Assembly (NCBI GenBank): GCA_037833965.1
Contig: AP031358.1
Location: 18,918,001 to 18,982,000, forward strand
DNA: 64,000 bases
Direction: 5' to 3'
Origin: Marchantia polymorpha subsp. ruderalis
Lineage: Eukaryota > Streptophyta > Marchantiopsida > Marchantiales > Marchantiaceae
Shown: positions 12,561-26,537 of the stretch, piece by piece
How positions within the stretch are numbered: position 1 is the first letter of the stretch
Layout of the letters: each line of letters opens with the position of its first letter
The notes under the pieces: model-generated
The model's input: only the letters and a program-made list of their open reading frames with translations
Told to the model about the DNA's origin: nothing
The model's database searches: none
Made by a program: the position numbers and the translations under genes

Positions 12561-15500
12561 CGGCATTGTAGAGTTTTAATAAATGCTCAAGGTATTGGGA
12601 TTGAAGTCATATAAATCTTGAGCTTTTGATCATTTGGAGTCATACTATTTGATAATTGCGATGTCAAAAACTATCGCCTTCATGACTACAAAAGGTGCGA
12701 ACGTAGAGTAGGGACTTCAGAGTTAATAAGTAGTGCACAAGAGCAAAAAGCTTGAAGTTAGAAACTGGGCAAAGTGCAATGCCCTATACTAGAAGAATAG
12801 TCCATTCCTAGTGGCAGCTTGTTAGATTCTGACGAGCATGCAAAATGCAGTAGAGATTCTCATGTGCTTGAAACGGCATGCAAGGTCTTGTAAATTGTAT
12901 GTTTTGATGCGAGAGCAAACATCCGACCTCCATACGGATGAGTTTACAGTACAGGGTTTGTTACCACCAACGATAATGTGCAGTATACCCAAATGACATG
13001 TATTACCCAAATTCCACCTCCGAAGTCTCCCCTGTCAGCCAATTGTGGCCTCAACGGTAATCTTCCCTTGGGAGTATTGATTTATGGATCTTTAGAACCA
13101 CTCACCATCTCAGTTGGTGCCCAATGTACTTAATGAGTTATAGTGGTAGGTGATTCCTCTAAAACCTGAGCGTATATTTTGAGAGGAATGTTTTCCCCAT
13201 CAAATTACTTACAAATATCCACTCCAATTTTGGAGCATAGATGTCAGAAGTCACCAAAGTCTGAAGACCAGTCTCAACCAAGTACACTGAAAACCGTTGA
13301 TTAATGTTTGCAAGTTTGTGTTCGAGACAAAGATGCCGGTAGTGGAAGAGTTCCCCAACAACTCGAAATGGAAATGAGTTTAGAGTTAGACTTAACAAAA
13401 ATTGTTCAACCCGAGTACAGCGGAAACACATGTAAAACATGGCATAATTAAACACACAAATCTTGTGGGTCTAATGCATGATTGTCGTTTATCCACGCGT
13501 CTCTAGGCGCAAAGACCATTCTTAGTTGATGAGAAAGGCCGAAAATTGTGTCATCATTAGAAAGACTTTGGGGAAAATCGCTGGAATTCAATAGAAATTT
13601 TTAAATAGAAAAGTTAAGGATCAAGGACAAGCACAAGGGAAACTAAACAAACTTGTACAACATTGGATTCAGACGAGTATCTAACACACACTAGAATTTA
13701 CTGGATAACACAGAAAGTAAGCCTTCGTGGAAAGTTAGCCTTCGCCTTTTTTTTCACATTGATTATTGATATGTATTTATTGATATGGTTTCATTTCTGG
13801 TATGACTATCACCATTTTCATGCTTGACATCTCTTTTCTGAAGTTTTACAGATGAGTCTTTCCACTTATAGATTGTTAGTAATATTGCCATTATTAATGA
13901 GAGTAAGAATGGCAATATTTCTTCCAAGTTCCTTTCGTCAATCACCATATGCCTCCTTACTCTCTATGACTTTTTCGTGCTCATGCAACTTCGGCTATAT
14001 GATCACCAAAGGCCGAAAACTTGCTCTATTTGCTTCAATTTATTGTTACATTGTATTATTTATTCATGTTACGCAATCTGTTCTCTAGAGATATTGATTC
14101 TTAAGTACTAAAGGTTCTTAAGAAAAATAACAGAAGTGAAAAGTGATATGCTTCGGGTTTATCTTAAAAATAAAATTTTTTTCTCTCATACACATGAATT
14201 TGTTGAACTAAAATGGCAAAGCAAGATGATGATGGTTAGCAAAAGCAAAAGGTTATGAAAACCTTAAACTGGAAAAAACTCCGGATCAAAATAGATGTTA
14301 CAAGACGGCGGGTGTAAGCGCAGAGTGTCATTCTATAGATTAAAACATTAATAATGTTTTATGAGATATTTAACAGTGTTTTCATTAAAACACAAATCAA
14401 AACTAATTACTTTATATCAATCAATATAAGGATAATGCAACCCTAAGGTCTTATTACTTTCAATTTGTTTTGTAAATAGGCTATGAGTGTTGGCTTGACC
14501 AAAGCCCAAAAACATTCTGCATTCGTAGATGATTTAGAACATTTGTTGAAGTTTAGTACCATGCGCTAATGGAGATAGTTTATCCATTCTCCACTCTTAT
14601 CAATAGAAAGGATTAAAAATCGAAAATCGCACTACTAACTTGTGAATGCAAATTGGAAATGGTATATTTCTTACCGACCTGACGTAAATTTGAGTTTCAA
14701 TTGATCAGCTGGCTATCTGTGCCTGACACTTTTTTCGATAAAAATACCAGTTTCTATTCGCCCTCTCTACGTATGGTTTTATGAGAGTTGATATTTGAAA
14801 CATATGGATTTTGTTCACTTCATGTGAAAGTCTAATAGTATATTGTGTAAAAATTATCCAATTTTCGTTCCCATACTTTCTCTGTAGAAGTCCAGATTCC
14901 CTTTACTGGCTTCATCACTTAGTACACAATCAGATAATGTTAGACCAGATTTGTCATAGTTAAAATCACTTTCCAAAACATTTGACTCAATATAAAAAAA
15001 AGTATAGGTTATAGGTGAATGAATATATTCATAATAGACAATTTTATACACCCTTGAAAAACAAAATACTCGGAAATTAGCGCTAAGCAAAGTCCCGTGG
15101 CAATAACTCCACATCTGTTGTTCTCTGTTGCCAAGAGCTGTATTCAGTTGACGCCACATCATAGCTATAGGTTATGCCGTTCAATTTGATTGATATCTAG
15201 AGATGAAGTAGTTAATGAGGACACTACTGTCGAGTTTTGGCATTGGATGGGTCCAAAGAGCGACCTACATCGGCAGCTGCCTGGGTGTCTACACACGGTG
15301 TCCTTGTACATGGAGAACGCTTCCGCTTAACTGTTAGCGACTCTACCAGTCTACATGATTATTATTTTTAAGTGGCTTCACCAAATCATACAAATAACTT
15401 GCTAACATACACAACCTCATCTTTGCGTTCTTTCAAAACTGCGCAACAAAATCACATTGGATACAAATATCAGATGTCATATATTTCATTTTGTTTTATT

Positions 15501-16977
15501 CAAGTACTTATCTAGAAATAGAAGGTAAATTAAAATTGACATAACTTTGAGTGGAATAAGGGATTGAAAAACATGATGAACAGTATGAAGTTCCAATTGA
15601 TACCTTATAATCGATCCAAATCAAGGAATCCAATAGTCATTGATTTCTACATATAAAAAATTACTAAGAGTTATTAACAAAAGACTCATGAAATAATCTT
15701 TCTAATGCTGAAGTTGAAAATTATTTGTTGAAATTAGCACTTGCATCAACATCCAATCCTACAGTAAACATGTGATGAGCACATAAAATAAATCCAAGAA
15801 CACCAATTCTAATCATGGCGTACAGAAATTACGCCTCACCAGTATTCTCATCTCTTTATTTTTACTACGTTCTTATTTCAGTTCATTCCAATTTCTAATT
15901 TGGAAAAAAAATAGAATTTTAAGTTCTGTATTTCTGGACAAAATCGCCTTTTTATATTAAGACGAATTTTTGAAGAATAAATTTTTAAATAGCATTCTCC
16001 AAAATGCGTTGGCTTTTCTTGACATTTCCATTTTCGTATTTGATTGGAAGACCTTAGGCTAATTGTAAACCTGAATCTTCACCATTCAAAAGAATTTTTA
16101 TTTAAAATCATTCTATGTTATTATCTGTTTAAACATATGATACAGAAAATTTGTTTCAAAATCAGATTTTTTCAATGATCCTATTCTAGAAAAAAATACT
16201 GTAATGTATCATTATGTTTATTTCTACTGAAGATCGAATTAGGTTTATTATAGAATAATTATAAATTTAAGTATACATTCCTGGCTGTGTATTAAAATAT
16301 GGGGAAAAACCGCCTAAAAATGTAACAATCTTGAATTATTTATATTACATATAATAGTTATTACATGATAAAAAGTAATCCCTTATTTTAAAAATGAAAA
16401 AAAATTAAATGTTATTTTCATTATTATGATAGAAAATTGCATGTAAGAATCAACTTTGATGCAGATGAATCAATAATTATATCACTTTTCTATTTTTTGA
16501 TGTTATTTTAATAAAAAATTTGTTGATTTGTATACTAAAATTTATAGTTTGGTGTTGTTTGTTGATGGAGGCTGTTATGGAAAAATTAAAATATTTCCAA
16601 CAAAAATATTTTTTCAATCAGAATATGATTTCATTTTCAGATAAATATTTGAATTTCAAGTTTGAAAGATAGTTCTAATGATAGTAAGAAGCAATAGTTA
16701 CTCGCTTTGTGAAAAACTTTGTGTGAGATATGAAAATTATAAAAGACATGAAGAATTTGAAGTTCATTGAACAAACAAGTGAGTACAACAAAAATATTAC
16801 AGAGGAATATAAATATAATTAATCTTAATAGAGTAGAATCATACAACCTATCAAAAGGAAATTGTATATATACATACATATGCATGTGTACTCTAGAAGA
16901 AAAATGTGATGAAAGTAGACTCTCAAAGGGGATGTTCTTCAAGATAATATGTAAGATGATCAAGTAGTACACACTAG
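12561..16977. other. AT-rich spacer, no recognised gene
   Basis: The composition becomes strongly AT-rich, especially after 13500. Only short, unremarkable open frames occur on either strand. The beginning may contain the 3' LTR of the copia remnant, but I could not recognise it without a partner copy. Confidence 0.45.
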
Positions 16978-19803
16978 CCTTGATAATATCACACTCTTCG
17001 TTTCACTATAAAGTGTGATATAAACAAGGTGTGATAATGTCACATTTTCAAGATTTGTGCATAATGTGATATTATCAGAAAAATAGGTAAAAAATAGAAT
17101 TACAATTACAATGTAAAAAATAAATAACAAATGGAAGCTTGAAAGTTTTTGAATGTAAAATGTGATACAAAACTATGAATAACAACAAAAACACATCATA
17201 ATCTATCAATGAAATTCGGTAGAGAACTCTCACTAGAAACAAAGAAGTTTCTAATGTCACATTGTTTTAAAGATGTTAAATGTCCAACACCAATTCTAAT
17301 GAGTATGTCATGGATTTTTTCCATTCTTAACTTGTCTTGAGTGTTGAAAATCTGAAAGCCTTGGCTAGTCATAAAGTTCAAAAGATACTTAGTATATTTT
17401 TGTGCTTCGCTTAACTTCACTACTTTATACTCATCATCATTGCTATCAACAACTATTGAGTATTCTTCCATGGAATCAAGTACCTCTTCGCCATCTTGCA
17501 CAAGCTCTTCAGTAGAATCTTCCACCTCAAAATCATCTTCACATTCCATGTTTATGTACTCTAAGCTTTTCTATAGGTTTTCTTTCAACATCTAAACCCA
17601 AATTTAATGCGGCCATGAGATTGCCCAATTCCAAAGCTGCTTTTTCTATTTTGGACTTCATAAGTTCATCATGATGGTTGATATCTGCATTCCACTCTGC
17701 AGGCAATATGGCAAACTTTCTCCAACATTTCTCATGATTTGATCATCTAAGTGATGTCATGCCATCACACACCATAACATTGCTTAAAATACATCAACAT
17801 TCAATTTTTCCAAATCTTCATCTAAGTTATCAATTTGTTGCGTAATCCATGCAACAAGCTTGCGCTTATAGCACATTTTGAATGCTGCAATTATTCCTTG
17901 ATCCAAAGACTGAACAATTGAAATCACATTTGATGGAAGGAACAAGATAGTGATATGGGAGAGTAAAAAAACATTAAAGCCATCTTTAACTTTCTTGACA
18001 TCAACTTCATGGTGATTTCAAGAAAATTATATCATGACTTCCTCCATTATCCATAATAATGCAAATCTTTCTATCTTGCAATGTCATTCTTCGGTTCTCG
18101 CTCTTCATCCAATGTGTAAAAACATCATCATTCATCCAGGCTGAATTGTTAGAATAATCATGTATTATATGATTTGGATCAAACTTTCGAGGAAAGCATA
18201 TGAGACGCGTTGATTTGTGAATGAAAACAAGCTTCAATCGCTCATTCCCAGACATGTTAGTGCAAAGCCCCAATGTCATACGGTCCTTCTTCTTCTTATT
18301 TACTTTTGCATTTCCAATATTCAAAATCTTGCTATGAGAGACTTTGCAATACAAAACTTTCTCATCGAAATTGAAGATGTCTTTTGGATCATATTTCTTC
18401 ACTATGAATGGGATCTTTGTTATGACCAATGCAACTCCAACCTCATTTGCATCTTCACTTTCTCCATGCAAATAATAACACTTAATTTCATGTCGACCAA
18501 GACTTGAATGCACTCAATTCATGCATTCTATTGTTTTAGGAACAACTTTATTCATCTATCATCACAAATTCAATCAAAACAGTCAATGCAACCAAAAGAG
18601 GTAACGCATCATAGATGCCGAGGTTTGATAGCTGGTTGTCTAGGCAGAGTCAAGTGGGTGACTGCGAGGATTTTAATATCCTTGCTAATTGTGCTACCAA
18701 AATTGAGAACTCAGAACTGATACCAACCTCCTACAAATGCACCAGCATGCTCATGGTGAAAAGACCAGGAAAGCGATGTCCACAGAACACATCGACTCAC
18801 CCCCTCTGAGAAATTCTGGAATATGGAACTTTAAACTGAATTCACCAATTCATTGAAATCACCAAGCACAGCAATAAACAAGAACCAAAATCACACAACA
18901 CTTCTTTTCATGAAGAAGCACACTCACCCCCATAACCATATTCCAAACAACCATCTTCTCAAAAGAAACCAAGCTCCCACATCAAAGCAGCGAGCTTGAA
19001 ACCAATAACTTCAAACTAGGTCATGCTCATCAAAAGCATCAAACTTCAAATCTATCAACATCATCAATCCAGATAACATCCTAGTGATGTGCTCCCACCA
19101 TGCTCATAATCCAAAAAAAAACTAAAATTCCTCGCATAAATGGGACACATGATAAGTTAGAGTTGAGAGTGGGCTTCAGCACTCATCTGGTGCAGTTGCG
19201 ACAGTGTGTCCGCTCACGAGGGAGCTTCGGATGCTGGAGGTGCATGTTCGCTCAAGCTGGCCTTCTTGTAGCTCCGACTGCAAATGCCAGGAGTGAAGCA
19301 AGTTCGAACACTGCTAATCGAAGCAAGCGCAGTCAAAAACTCACTCTTAATTTTGTGTAAGATCGAAGCAACAACAAGATATATCAAACCAAGTATATAA
19401 GCAATGAAAACTTTCTACGATTGTGAAACACTACATCTGTCTTTGAGTGCAATACAGTGTGAGGACTCATACCTTAGATAAACGGGATAGACACAATGTT
19501 GAACCAGCAAATGGCCACAAAACTGAAATTTTGAATCATCAACATTGTTCAAGGTTGGTGCAAGGGGGCGATTCATGACCCTCTGAATAGCATTTCATTT
19601 ATCATAGGAGCGGCTCATGAACTTTTTGCTACTACAATCTGTACATGCAATTGTCACATACAATCCATCCATACTTGATATTATCACACTTACACTACAG
19701 ATTTTGGAAAAAAGTATGGACAGTATCAAGGGTGAGATTGATAATAACGAGGTACTTTACACTAGGAGAATTGGTTTCAAAATTTTAGATGACATTATCA
19801 AGG
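16978..19803 (-). mobile_element. Decayed pogo/Tigger-like DNA transposon with candidate terminal repeats
   Basis: The sequence ccttgataatatca at 16978-16991 and tgacattatcaagg at 19790-19803 are inverted copies with one mismatch in 14. Further copies of (a)gtgtgatat/tgataatgtcaca-type motifs lie just inside both ends (16995-17075 and 19672-19695). Between them sits a minus-strand pogo-type transposase relic. A length near 2.8 kb suits a plant pogo-like element. The exact ends and the TA target duplication are not certain, so the borders are inferred. Confidence 0.6.
17196..18513 (-). pseudogene. Pogo/Tigger-type transposase relic (DDE domain)
   Basis: Reading from 18513 downward, the minus strand gives GESEDA, then DPKDIFNFDEKVLYCK (first catalytic Asp), KKKDRMTLGLCTNMSG, FIHKSTRLICFPRKF, NNSAWMNDDVFTHWM and ICIIMDNGGSHD (second Asp). 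After a frameshift near 18010 it continues FLPSNVISIVQSLDQGIIAA (third Asp, in the LDQG motif) and KRKLVAWITQQI. The C-terminal part (17196-17549) is acidic and ends near KQCDIRNFFV. In-frame stops occur at about 17780-17750. All three catalytic Asp positions are therefore still visible, but the frame is broken. The N-terminal CENP-B-like DNA-binding region upstream of 18513 was not recognised. Family motifs are those of Tigger/pogo transposases. Confidence 0.85.
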
Positions 19804-22490
19804 TGTTCTATTAACAAGGGTGACATTATGAAGGTTAGGCTATATTTAGATGATATATAGATTGTTCACATGAAGATATATGTGATGTTATTAGAGACTA
19901 GTGTCATGCAACTCTATTAAAGTCATCATCACACAATTTGATGGAATCTTTTTCTCTGTTTCTTTTTTGTTGACATTGCTGCAGACTTCAACACGTTGCT
20001 AGTAAACAGGGTAAGAGACTCCGATACCAGAAGGTTTGAATATCATTTTACTTAACGTATTGTGTACACTAAGTTAAGGTCTAGACTGAAACATACTACA
20101 TTGTTTTGCAATGATTTTAATACTAGCTAATGACTTAAATAGGAAAGTAGTCAGTTTATATGATGGAAGACAATAGAATTGTAATAACGCCAATTGATTC
20201 AAGGTTATTTTCTATGTTGTTTAAGGACAATTTGAATTAATTTTTCAGATACACTGGGTGGTGTACTCACAATATTTATCATAGGTAGGTATCGTTTCAT
20301 TATTACTAGTTCGACTTTGTGTAGTCTTTCCATCCTGTTTTCTTAACCCACTTGCCCTTTTCTTTTCCATAGACAACTGCGCCATTCCCACGAGAAGAGA
20401 TCGACAGAATGGCTGACCTGATGAAACTATTTTAAGCTGAAAGCTTGTGCGCTTCAGTAGCATTGTCTCTCTCTTTGTGGAACCAATCTGCCTTCTCTAG
20501 ACGTTGTATGGAGGCCTCGGGAGCTACAACCCACTCAGAATAGAGAAGGTGCATGGTGTTCGGTTTTTGGTCTCAATCTTTTACTACATCTCCGGCCTTC
20601 GAGCTAGAAGCAGGTACAGAATTATCCGATATGGCGGCCTTCTCATCGTACAAAAATTTGTGTTAAATGTTTGGCCTTTTCGAGGGATTTTTAGTAAAGA
20701 TTTGTGTAACTATCCACAAACGCATGATTTCTTCATGTTTGAAGCAGTAATAAGATTTAAGCTCTGCTTGCCAGCAAAGCTTGGAATGTCACCCAATGTA
20801 CACTCCATGTGAAGATGTAAATTTACAAGTTTTGACAGGATTTGACGTAAGGCTTATGTTATCAACAATTTATCACTTAAAACTCGCTTTACTGATTGTG
20901 ATAGAACGTAATTTTGTCAAGCCTACAGTCTGACAGCTTTAACACTTCTGTTTTACATTCATCGTGGCTGATAACCATATTCGGCATTCTGCTTCTCGGG
21001 CAAGATTTGACAATTAACTCAATGCAGACTTCTAGAACAACGTATGCGGGTATGCACCGATATTTAAAGTGTTCATCAGTGAAGATCTTTAACCAGGGGA
21101 GGGGAAAGTCCCAAAACGAGCCTTCACTTTCCCCTCGTAGGGAGGTATCAAATTTCCACTTCATCTATCCAGGCGGGATTCGTGAACTCTGGATACACGG
21201 CTTTGTCTCACTAATTTTCACTTTCGACAGAGAACCGTCTCACTATCAGTTTGATTATCTTTTCGTTCGAAAGACCAGTCATATCATACCTGGGTGTTCA
21301 GCAGACCGACAAGGGTCGCTCGTCTGTGGAATAAACACCGTCTGCACTCGAAGCATGTGGATGTGGACTAATACAGTCACAGGCAGGGGAAATGCACAGT
21401 GAAAAGACAGGCCGTGGAACAGCGAATGGACTCCGATCAATCCTAGACATGCCTATTGTGTGATCCACTCCAAGTAATCCTCATACTAAAAGAGGCATTA
21501 AAAGCCAACAGTCATCATACGAGATCAACTGGCCCTCATAGATTACCGACATCAATCAGCTGGAAACTTGTTAACACAGCAACAATTCTTCGACTCGTGT
21601 CCACTGTAATGCACTCATGGCACCAAAACTCCCTCTTGCCAGCATGAATCATCTCACATTCGACGAACTCTACCGAGATCGAGTCTGTCTGTACAAACAC
21701 TTTTACTGCAAATTTACAGATACTCCTGAAAACATGACATTAAGAATGTTTGCTTGGGTAATTGATCACACCGGCTTAGAACCTCTGCGAAGGCCCGTGA
21801 ATGAATTTCTCCCGTCTCATTGCCTTAATCTACTCCGTATTTCCAAAAAAAACTGGCCGCATTCATCAGTGAATGAACTTTTGAATGTGTAAACATTTCA
21901 AACGTTCAATCGGCGGGCTGAGCTACTAGGTGTAAACAGAGAGAACAGAAGCCGAGCTGAGATGACCTCTTGTATACAGAGGCCAGCCAAAGACCGAAAA
22001 CTGCGCTGTACTGTGATCCATGTGTGCTGCGAAAGACCAATCACAACAATCTATTTCGCAGTCACTCTGGAGAGAACATAGCAAGGGAAGTCTATTTCAA
22101 CACTTGTCCCTTCCTCGTTCGGAGAGTGGTTGCCGGACCTGCTATTGTACTCTCTCTAGTTGCGGAAGGAGGCCCTTCGGATAGACTTCCACCGCGTTCA
22201 CAGGGTGAGGTCATTGGTACGAATACAGTAGGTGGACAATGCTCAAAATCCGTGGCCATGGCCTCTACCTTCCTCAGTCGGTCGGTAGGTAGGCGTCAAA
22301 TACTGAAGATTGCACAGCCCAAGCCCAGCACGTCGAGTGAGTAAGAAATGCCAGATGATGTGGGAGTTGACACTTCCCTTCTCTGTTGTGGTGGAGAGGA
22401 GATTCCGTCCTTCCTTCCTTGCTCTGGATTGTCCAAAGCATCAATCGATAACTCTGCTTCGAGCAGATCTCATCTGGGGAAAGGACCTGC
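19804..22490. other. Spacer downstream of MSL gene
   Basis: No recognised gene. Frames of about 90-160 codons occur on both strands (for example 20914-21402 plus and 20889-21164 minus) but show no family motifs. The end near 22490 should contain the MSL 3' untranslated region. Confidence 0.4.
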
Positions 22491-25400
22491 TCACTCCACT
22501 TTCCGGAGACTGATCTCGTGAGGACCTTCCTGGCGGAAATTTACGTTGACTTCACCTGCCGGAGGCTTGAAGTCAATTTCCAGCTTGGTGCAACGGGATT
22601 TCAGCTCATACTGAAGCTCTCCTTTCCGTTTGAACCTCTCGCCCAAATCCTGGAAATTCATGGTGTGCTTCAGACCCAACGTCAACTTCATCCTCTTGCC
22701 CTCTGTCATCTCCATCACGTTCAGAGTGAAATCGGGAGCCCACCATTGCGGCTTGCTCAAGAGGTATCTGCACGACAACATAGAGAAGATTAGGTCGGTC
22801 ACGCATTTGTGGAAATACTGCCTGCCATGCAGGCACAACGATGCGAATGTAACCTTAAGCCCGACATCGAGTTAAACCCTTAAACCCTTAAACCCCTAAA
22901 TCTGTAAGCGCTTAAGGCCCTCATCGAATAATAATGTAACCAATTCGCCGAATTTTGAATCCTTACTCTTTGATGGACTCCTTCAGCTCGTTGATCTTCG
23001 ACATGGGCGTGCTGGTCAGGGTGAGGAAATCAACACTGTCACCCATATCTGGGCTGCGATAGTAATTCTGGATAGGCTTCGTCGCAAGCACCGAATTCGG
23101 ATACCAGATCTTCACATTGTAATCTCCCAGGAACACCGTCGTTAAGATGTTCATTTCCTCCACGACAAGCTGCACGAGAAGATTGAGCGTGAGATGACGA
23201 GAAGGCCGATAATGAAAGGAGAAGGCTATTCCGACGGCTGTCTCGTCGAAGCAGCCACAGATTTAGTAGACGTGGTGTTCATCTGAGAAGACCAGATCGA
23301 GCTGGACACGACGAATTTTGAGATTACCTGCTGTCCATCCACGACGCACCGATCTCCGACGTCGAACGGGTGCATGACGAAGAGGAACACGATTGCCTCG
23401 AGGACGGTCTTGAGAGTGTTGCCCCACACGAGAATGACGAGGAGGAACTGCGACGACGTGAAGAGCAGCAGCTGCGTGGTGGCGATATCCAGCACCAGCA
23501 ACCAGATGACCAGGATAATCAAGCCCACGATGACGTCGACGATGCGGTGCAGCTTGTTCACAGCAGTTTTCGTATCGTTCAGGGACAGCGCCAGGGCACG
23601 CCTCTCGCGATATATATTGATCTGCGCACGATAAATTCATCAAAAGTGAGCACATGGCCTTGTTTTCTCGAATGTCCGGTAGCTGCCTACAATGCTAGAT
23701 AAATCAGTTCCACAACCTCGCCAACCCATGCACAAAAGTCTTAATGGTTGCACGGCCTGCTCGTTGCACTGCCCTGGCTGAAACTGAAGGAAGCGCAGGC
23801 CAATGCCGTGCTCGTGGTCGAGAGACTTACCACCCAATTCTTCAGCGCTTGCTTGGTGATCTTCTTGGTTTCGAATCCCCCTTCGAACGAGTGCAGAGCT
23901 TTAGTCGCCTCCTCCTCCCGCATGAACCGTAACAAATCGTCCTCCGAGATAACCCTGAGAGACAGCACGAATCAGGACATCGCTTCTCCAGAAACATTGC
24001 CGCAGCTCCATCGAGTCAAAAGTTGAAATAGCCGAGGAAAATCGAAAATGCCATGAGACTAATACTTACTTGGCACCTTTCCGGGCGACGTTTTTGAAAA
24101 TCTGCTTGGCAGCCTTCTTGGCCTGCCACTCGCTTTGAATCTCGGTCTCCACTCCTGCATCGGCATACGCAGTTTCTTCGATGGAGTGAGTGAGGCTGGA
24201 ATGGCGAATGATATTCACCAGTCGCTTCATGTTCCACGCCGACACATTGCGCTGGTCGAGCTTGGTCAAGTGCTCGACGCTGATTCCTTCTTCCTCGAGC
24301 TTCTGAGACTTCTTCTCTCCGGGCTTGCCAATCTTCCCTATCATGCCGCTCTTAGTGCCTCCGGGCACGCCCCCGCTTTTGTTCAACATCTGGCTGGCTC
24401 CGATGATTCCACTCCGTCTCGGAGGAAGAGGAGGCAAGTCGTTCATCTTCGGAAGGTTGGGCCCGGTGGCACCGGCCTCCTTCAGAATCGCAATCTCCTC
24501 GTTGAATTTCATCTCCTCTTCGTGGTTCTGTTCAATCTCCAGCATCGGGGGACCCGACAGCGTTTCCATGATGTACTGATTGAAGAGAGCTTCCTGAATG
24601 CGCTCGAAGAAGTTGCTCACGTGAAACGAGGAAGCGAAGACCTTGACGATCAGAGTCTTGACGAGAATGATCAGAGCTCCGATGAGGAAGCACTGCAAGA
24701 TTTTCGTCACGTACTTCACGACGGCAATGTCCTTGTCGACCTTGGGGTCGATCATCAAATGCCAGGCCAGCAGCGCGAACCCCAGCCACAGACAGTTCTG
24801 CACGCCCTTGCGCAGGGCGTAGACGAAATACAAAACCCTCTTGCGGAGCAGAAAGTTGCGCTCGATGATGATCACGAAGAACCAGATGATCCAGCCCGAC
24901 ACGAGCCTCCCGCTGAAGACCACCATGACGAGCAGCGCCCATTTCCAGAGCATCAACCCACCGCGCTTCATTTCCCGCAGATTCCTGAACGCCAAAATCG
25001 TCGCCAATCCGCCGAGAATGAGCAAGAATGAGACCCACTGCGCGATGGTCCAAAACCCTTTATCCCGAGTTCGATATTTCTCGGGCAAATCTGCGTCCTT
25101 GAGAGGATCGTCGTCCTCCTCGTCCACCCTCTTCAGCTTCCCCAGAAGCCCAGACCGCAACGCTCCCGACATGCCACCCGACCGTCTGCCCTCGTCCTTT
25201 CCATCTCCAGCTTTCATCTCGGGAGGCTTCGGAACATCGACCAGCCTCGATTTTAGCCTGTTGAACCCCGGAGGTTTATTGTACGCCATGGGAGGCGACC
25301 GAGCCGTCGGGTCCACCTCCCCTCCTGCTCCTGCTCCTGCTCCTGCACCACCACCACCACCATTGGAGCTGTTCTTTCGATCGAGAGCGATTGGAGGTTG

Positions 25401-26537
25401 CGGGATTGCTTTGCGCGACCTGATGCCCACGCCGCTCAGAGGAGCAGCTTCGTGCAGCGGCGAGACCTCCTCCGAGGACGAGCTGAAATCGCTCGTTCTG
25501 TGATTCTGCGGCATGTCGACGACCACTTCTCCCGGCCTCCTGACGCCCGCCGAGGCAAGAGGGTCTCTGAGGCGGGAGGTCGGCGATGGCGAATCGAAAG
25601 AGGACGAGGACAATGAGTCTTGGTCGGCTTGCGACATTCGGGTTTCCTTCAGCTGGCCGGGGGGCGAAGCTCGCACGCTGCTGTTGGGTCGGGCAGAAGC
25701 GGCGACGCCATTCCCATTCCCATTTCCGCTGCCGCTGCCATTGGCGCCGGGCCTGACAGGCCTCGCACCTTTCGCCGTCAGCTCGTCCATGTCCATATCG
25801 AGGTCCAAAAATGTCGACCCAGTCGCGCTCTGCTTCTGCAAAAACTCCCGAATCAATCTGCTCGGCGGGTCCGCCTCGTTCGAACTACCGCCGCCACCAC
25901 CGAACTCGAAGCTTTTCGTTCTCCTATGCGACGAGCTCGAGCATCTCTCCTCATCGATCCTCCCGTCGTCGACCTTATTCCAGCCTCCCGCACGCTCGGG
26001 CTCGGGCTCGAGCTCGTCCGACCAGAAGTCGTAACTGGATTCCCGCACTAAGCTCGAACCCTTTTCAACCTCTCCTCCTCCTCCTCCTCCTCCTCCTCGC
26101 CGCTCCTCCTCTGCGCTCGTCGCAGCTGCAAGGACTGCGGGAGACGATGCGATGCTGCTGCAGGTTCGACGAAACGCAGCGCTGCTGGGCAGAGGACCTC
26201 GTGGAGCTTTGAGACTGTGGCCCCCGTTCTGGAGAGAGGGACTGACAGTCGCGGCAGAAGGATCAGAACCAGAACCAGCAGCAGCAGCAGAAGAAGAGAT
26301 CGGGCTGGAGTGAGAGGAACGCAGTGCCAGGATGGAATCTTCCGTGCGGTCGAGGAGCACCCGCTCCTGGGATCCCGTCAGACGATCGACTCCTCGTCCA
26401 ACTACGCCATCGTCGTTGCCACCACCACCGACATGTCCCCAGTTGCTTCTGCTCGCAGCGTCAGGCTGCGGCTGATGGCCGCGCAGCTGCTCGTAATTGT
26501 GACTGTGCATTCTCGTGAACGCTTTTATTTTGTTCAT
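22491..26537 (-). CDS. MSL: MscS-like mechanosensitive channel, plant MSL plasma-membrane class
   Basis: There are five minus-strand exons: 24070-26537 (ATG at 26537), 23831-23954, 23328-23621, 22967-23169 and 22491-22767. All introns are GT-AG and phases agree, giving about 1121 residues. The first 490 residues are low-complexity (Ser, Gly, Pro, acidic patches) and cytosolic-like. TM helices follow at about 495-517, 528-558, 582-596 and 613-637. A charged loop comes next, then RERRALALSLNDTKTAVNKL, TM5 (about 892-912), TM6 (about 915-945) and HPFDVGDRCVVDG. The MscS beta domain includes EEMNILTTVFL, YPNSVL and NYYRSPDMGD. This matches the Arabidopsis MSL4-MSL10 group, which opens an anion-preferring pore under membrane tension. 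It is longer than Arabidopsis MSL10 (about 730 residues), mostly through the N-terminus. A second ATG at codon 10 is an alternative start. Confidence 0.97.
22873..22900. repeat. Telomere-like motif in last MSL intron
   Basis: The run taaacccttaaacccttaaacccctaaa resembles degenerate plant telomere repeats (CCCTAAA). It lies in the intron between the last two MSL exons. It is short and imperfect. Confidence 0.5.

Noticed and set aside
21617-21892. 91-codon plus-strand frame with protein-like composition
   Set aside because: It lies in the downstream flank of MSL, has no recognisable motif and no supporting splice or start context.
24135-25031. Open 298-codon frame on the plus strand opposite the MSL gene
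   Set aside because: It is antisense to the membrane-helix-coding exon; the GC-rich codons keep the complement open, and it has no family features.
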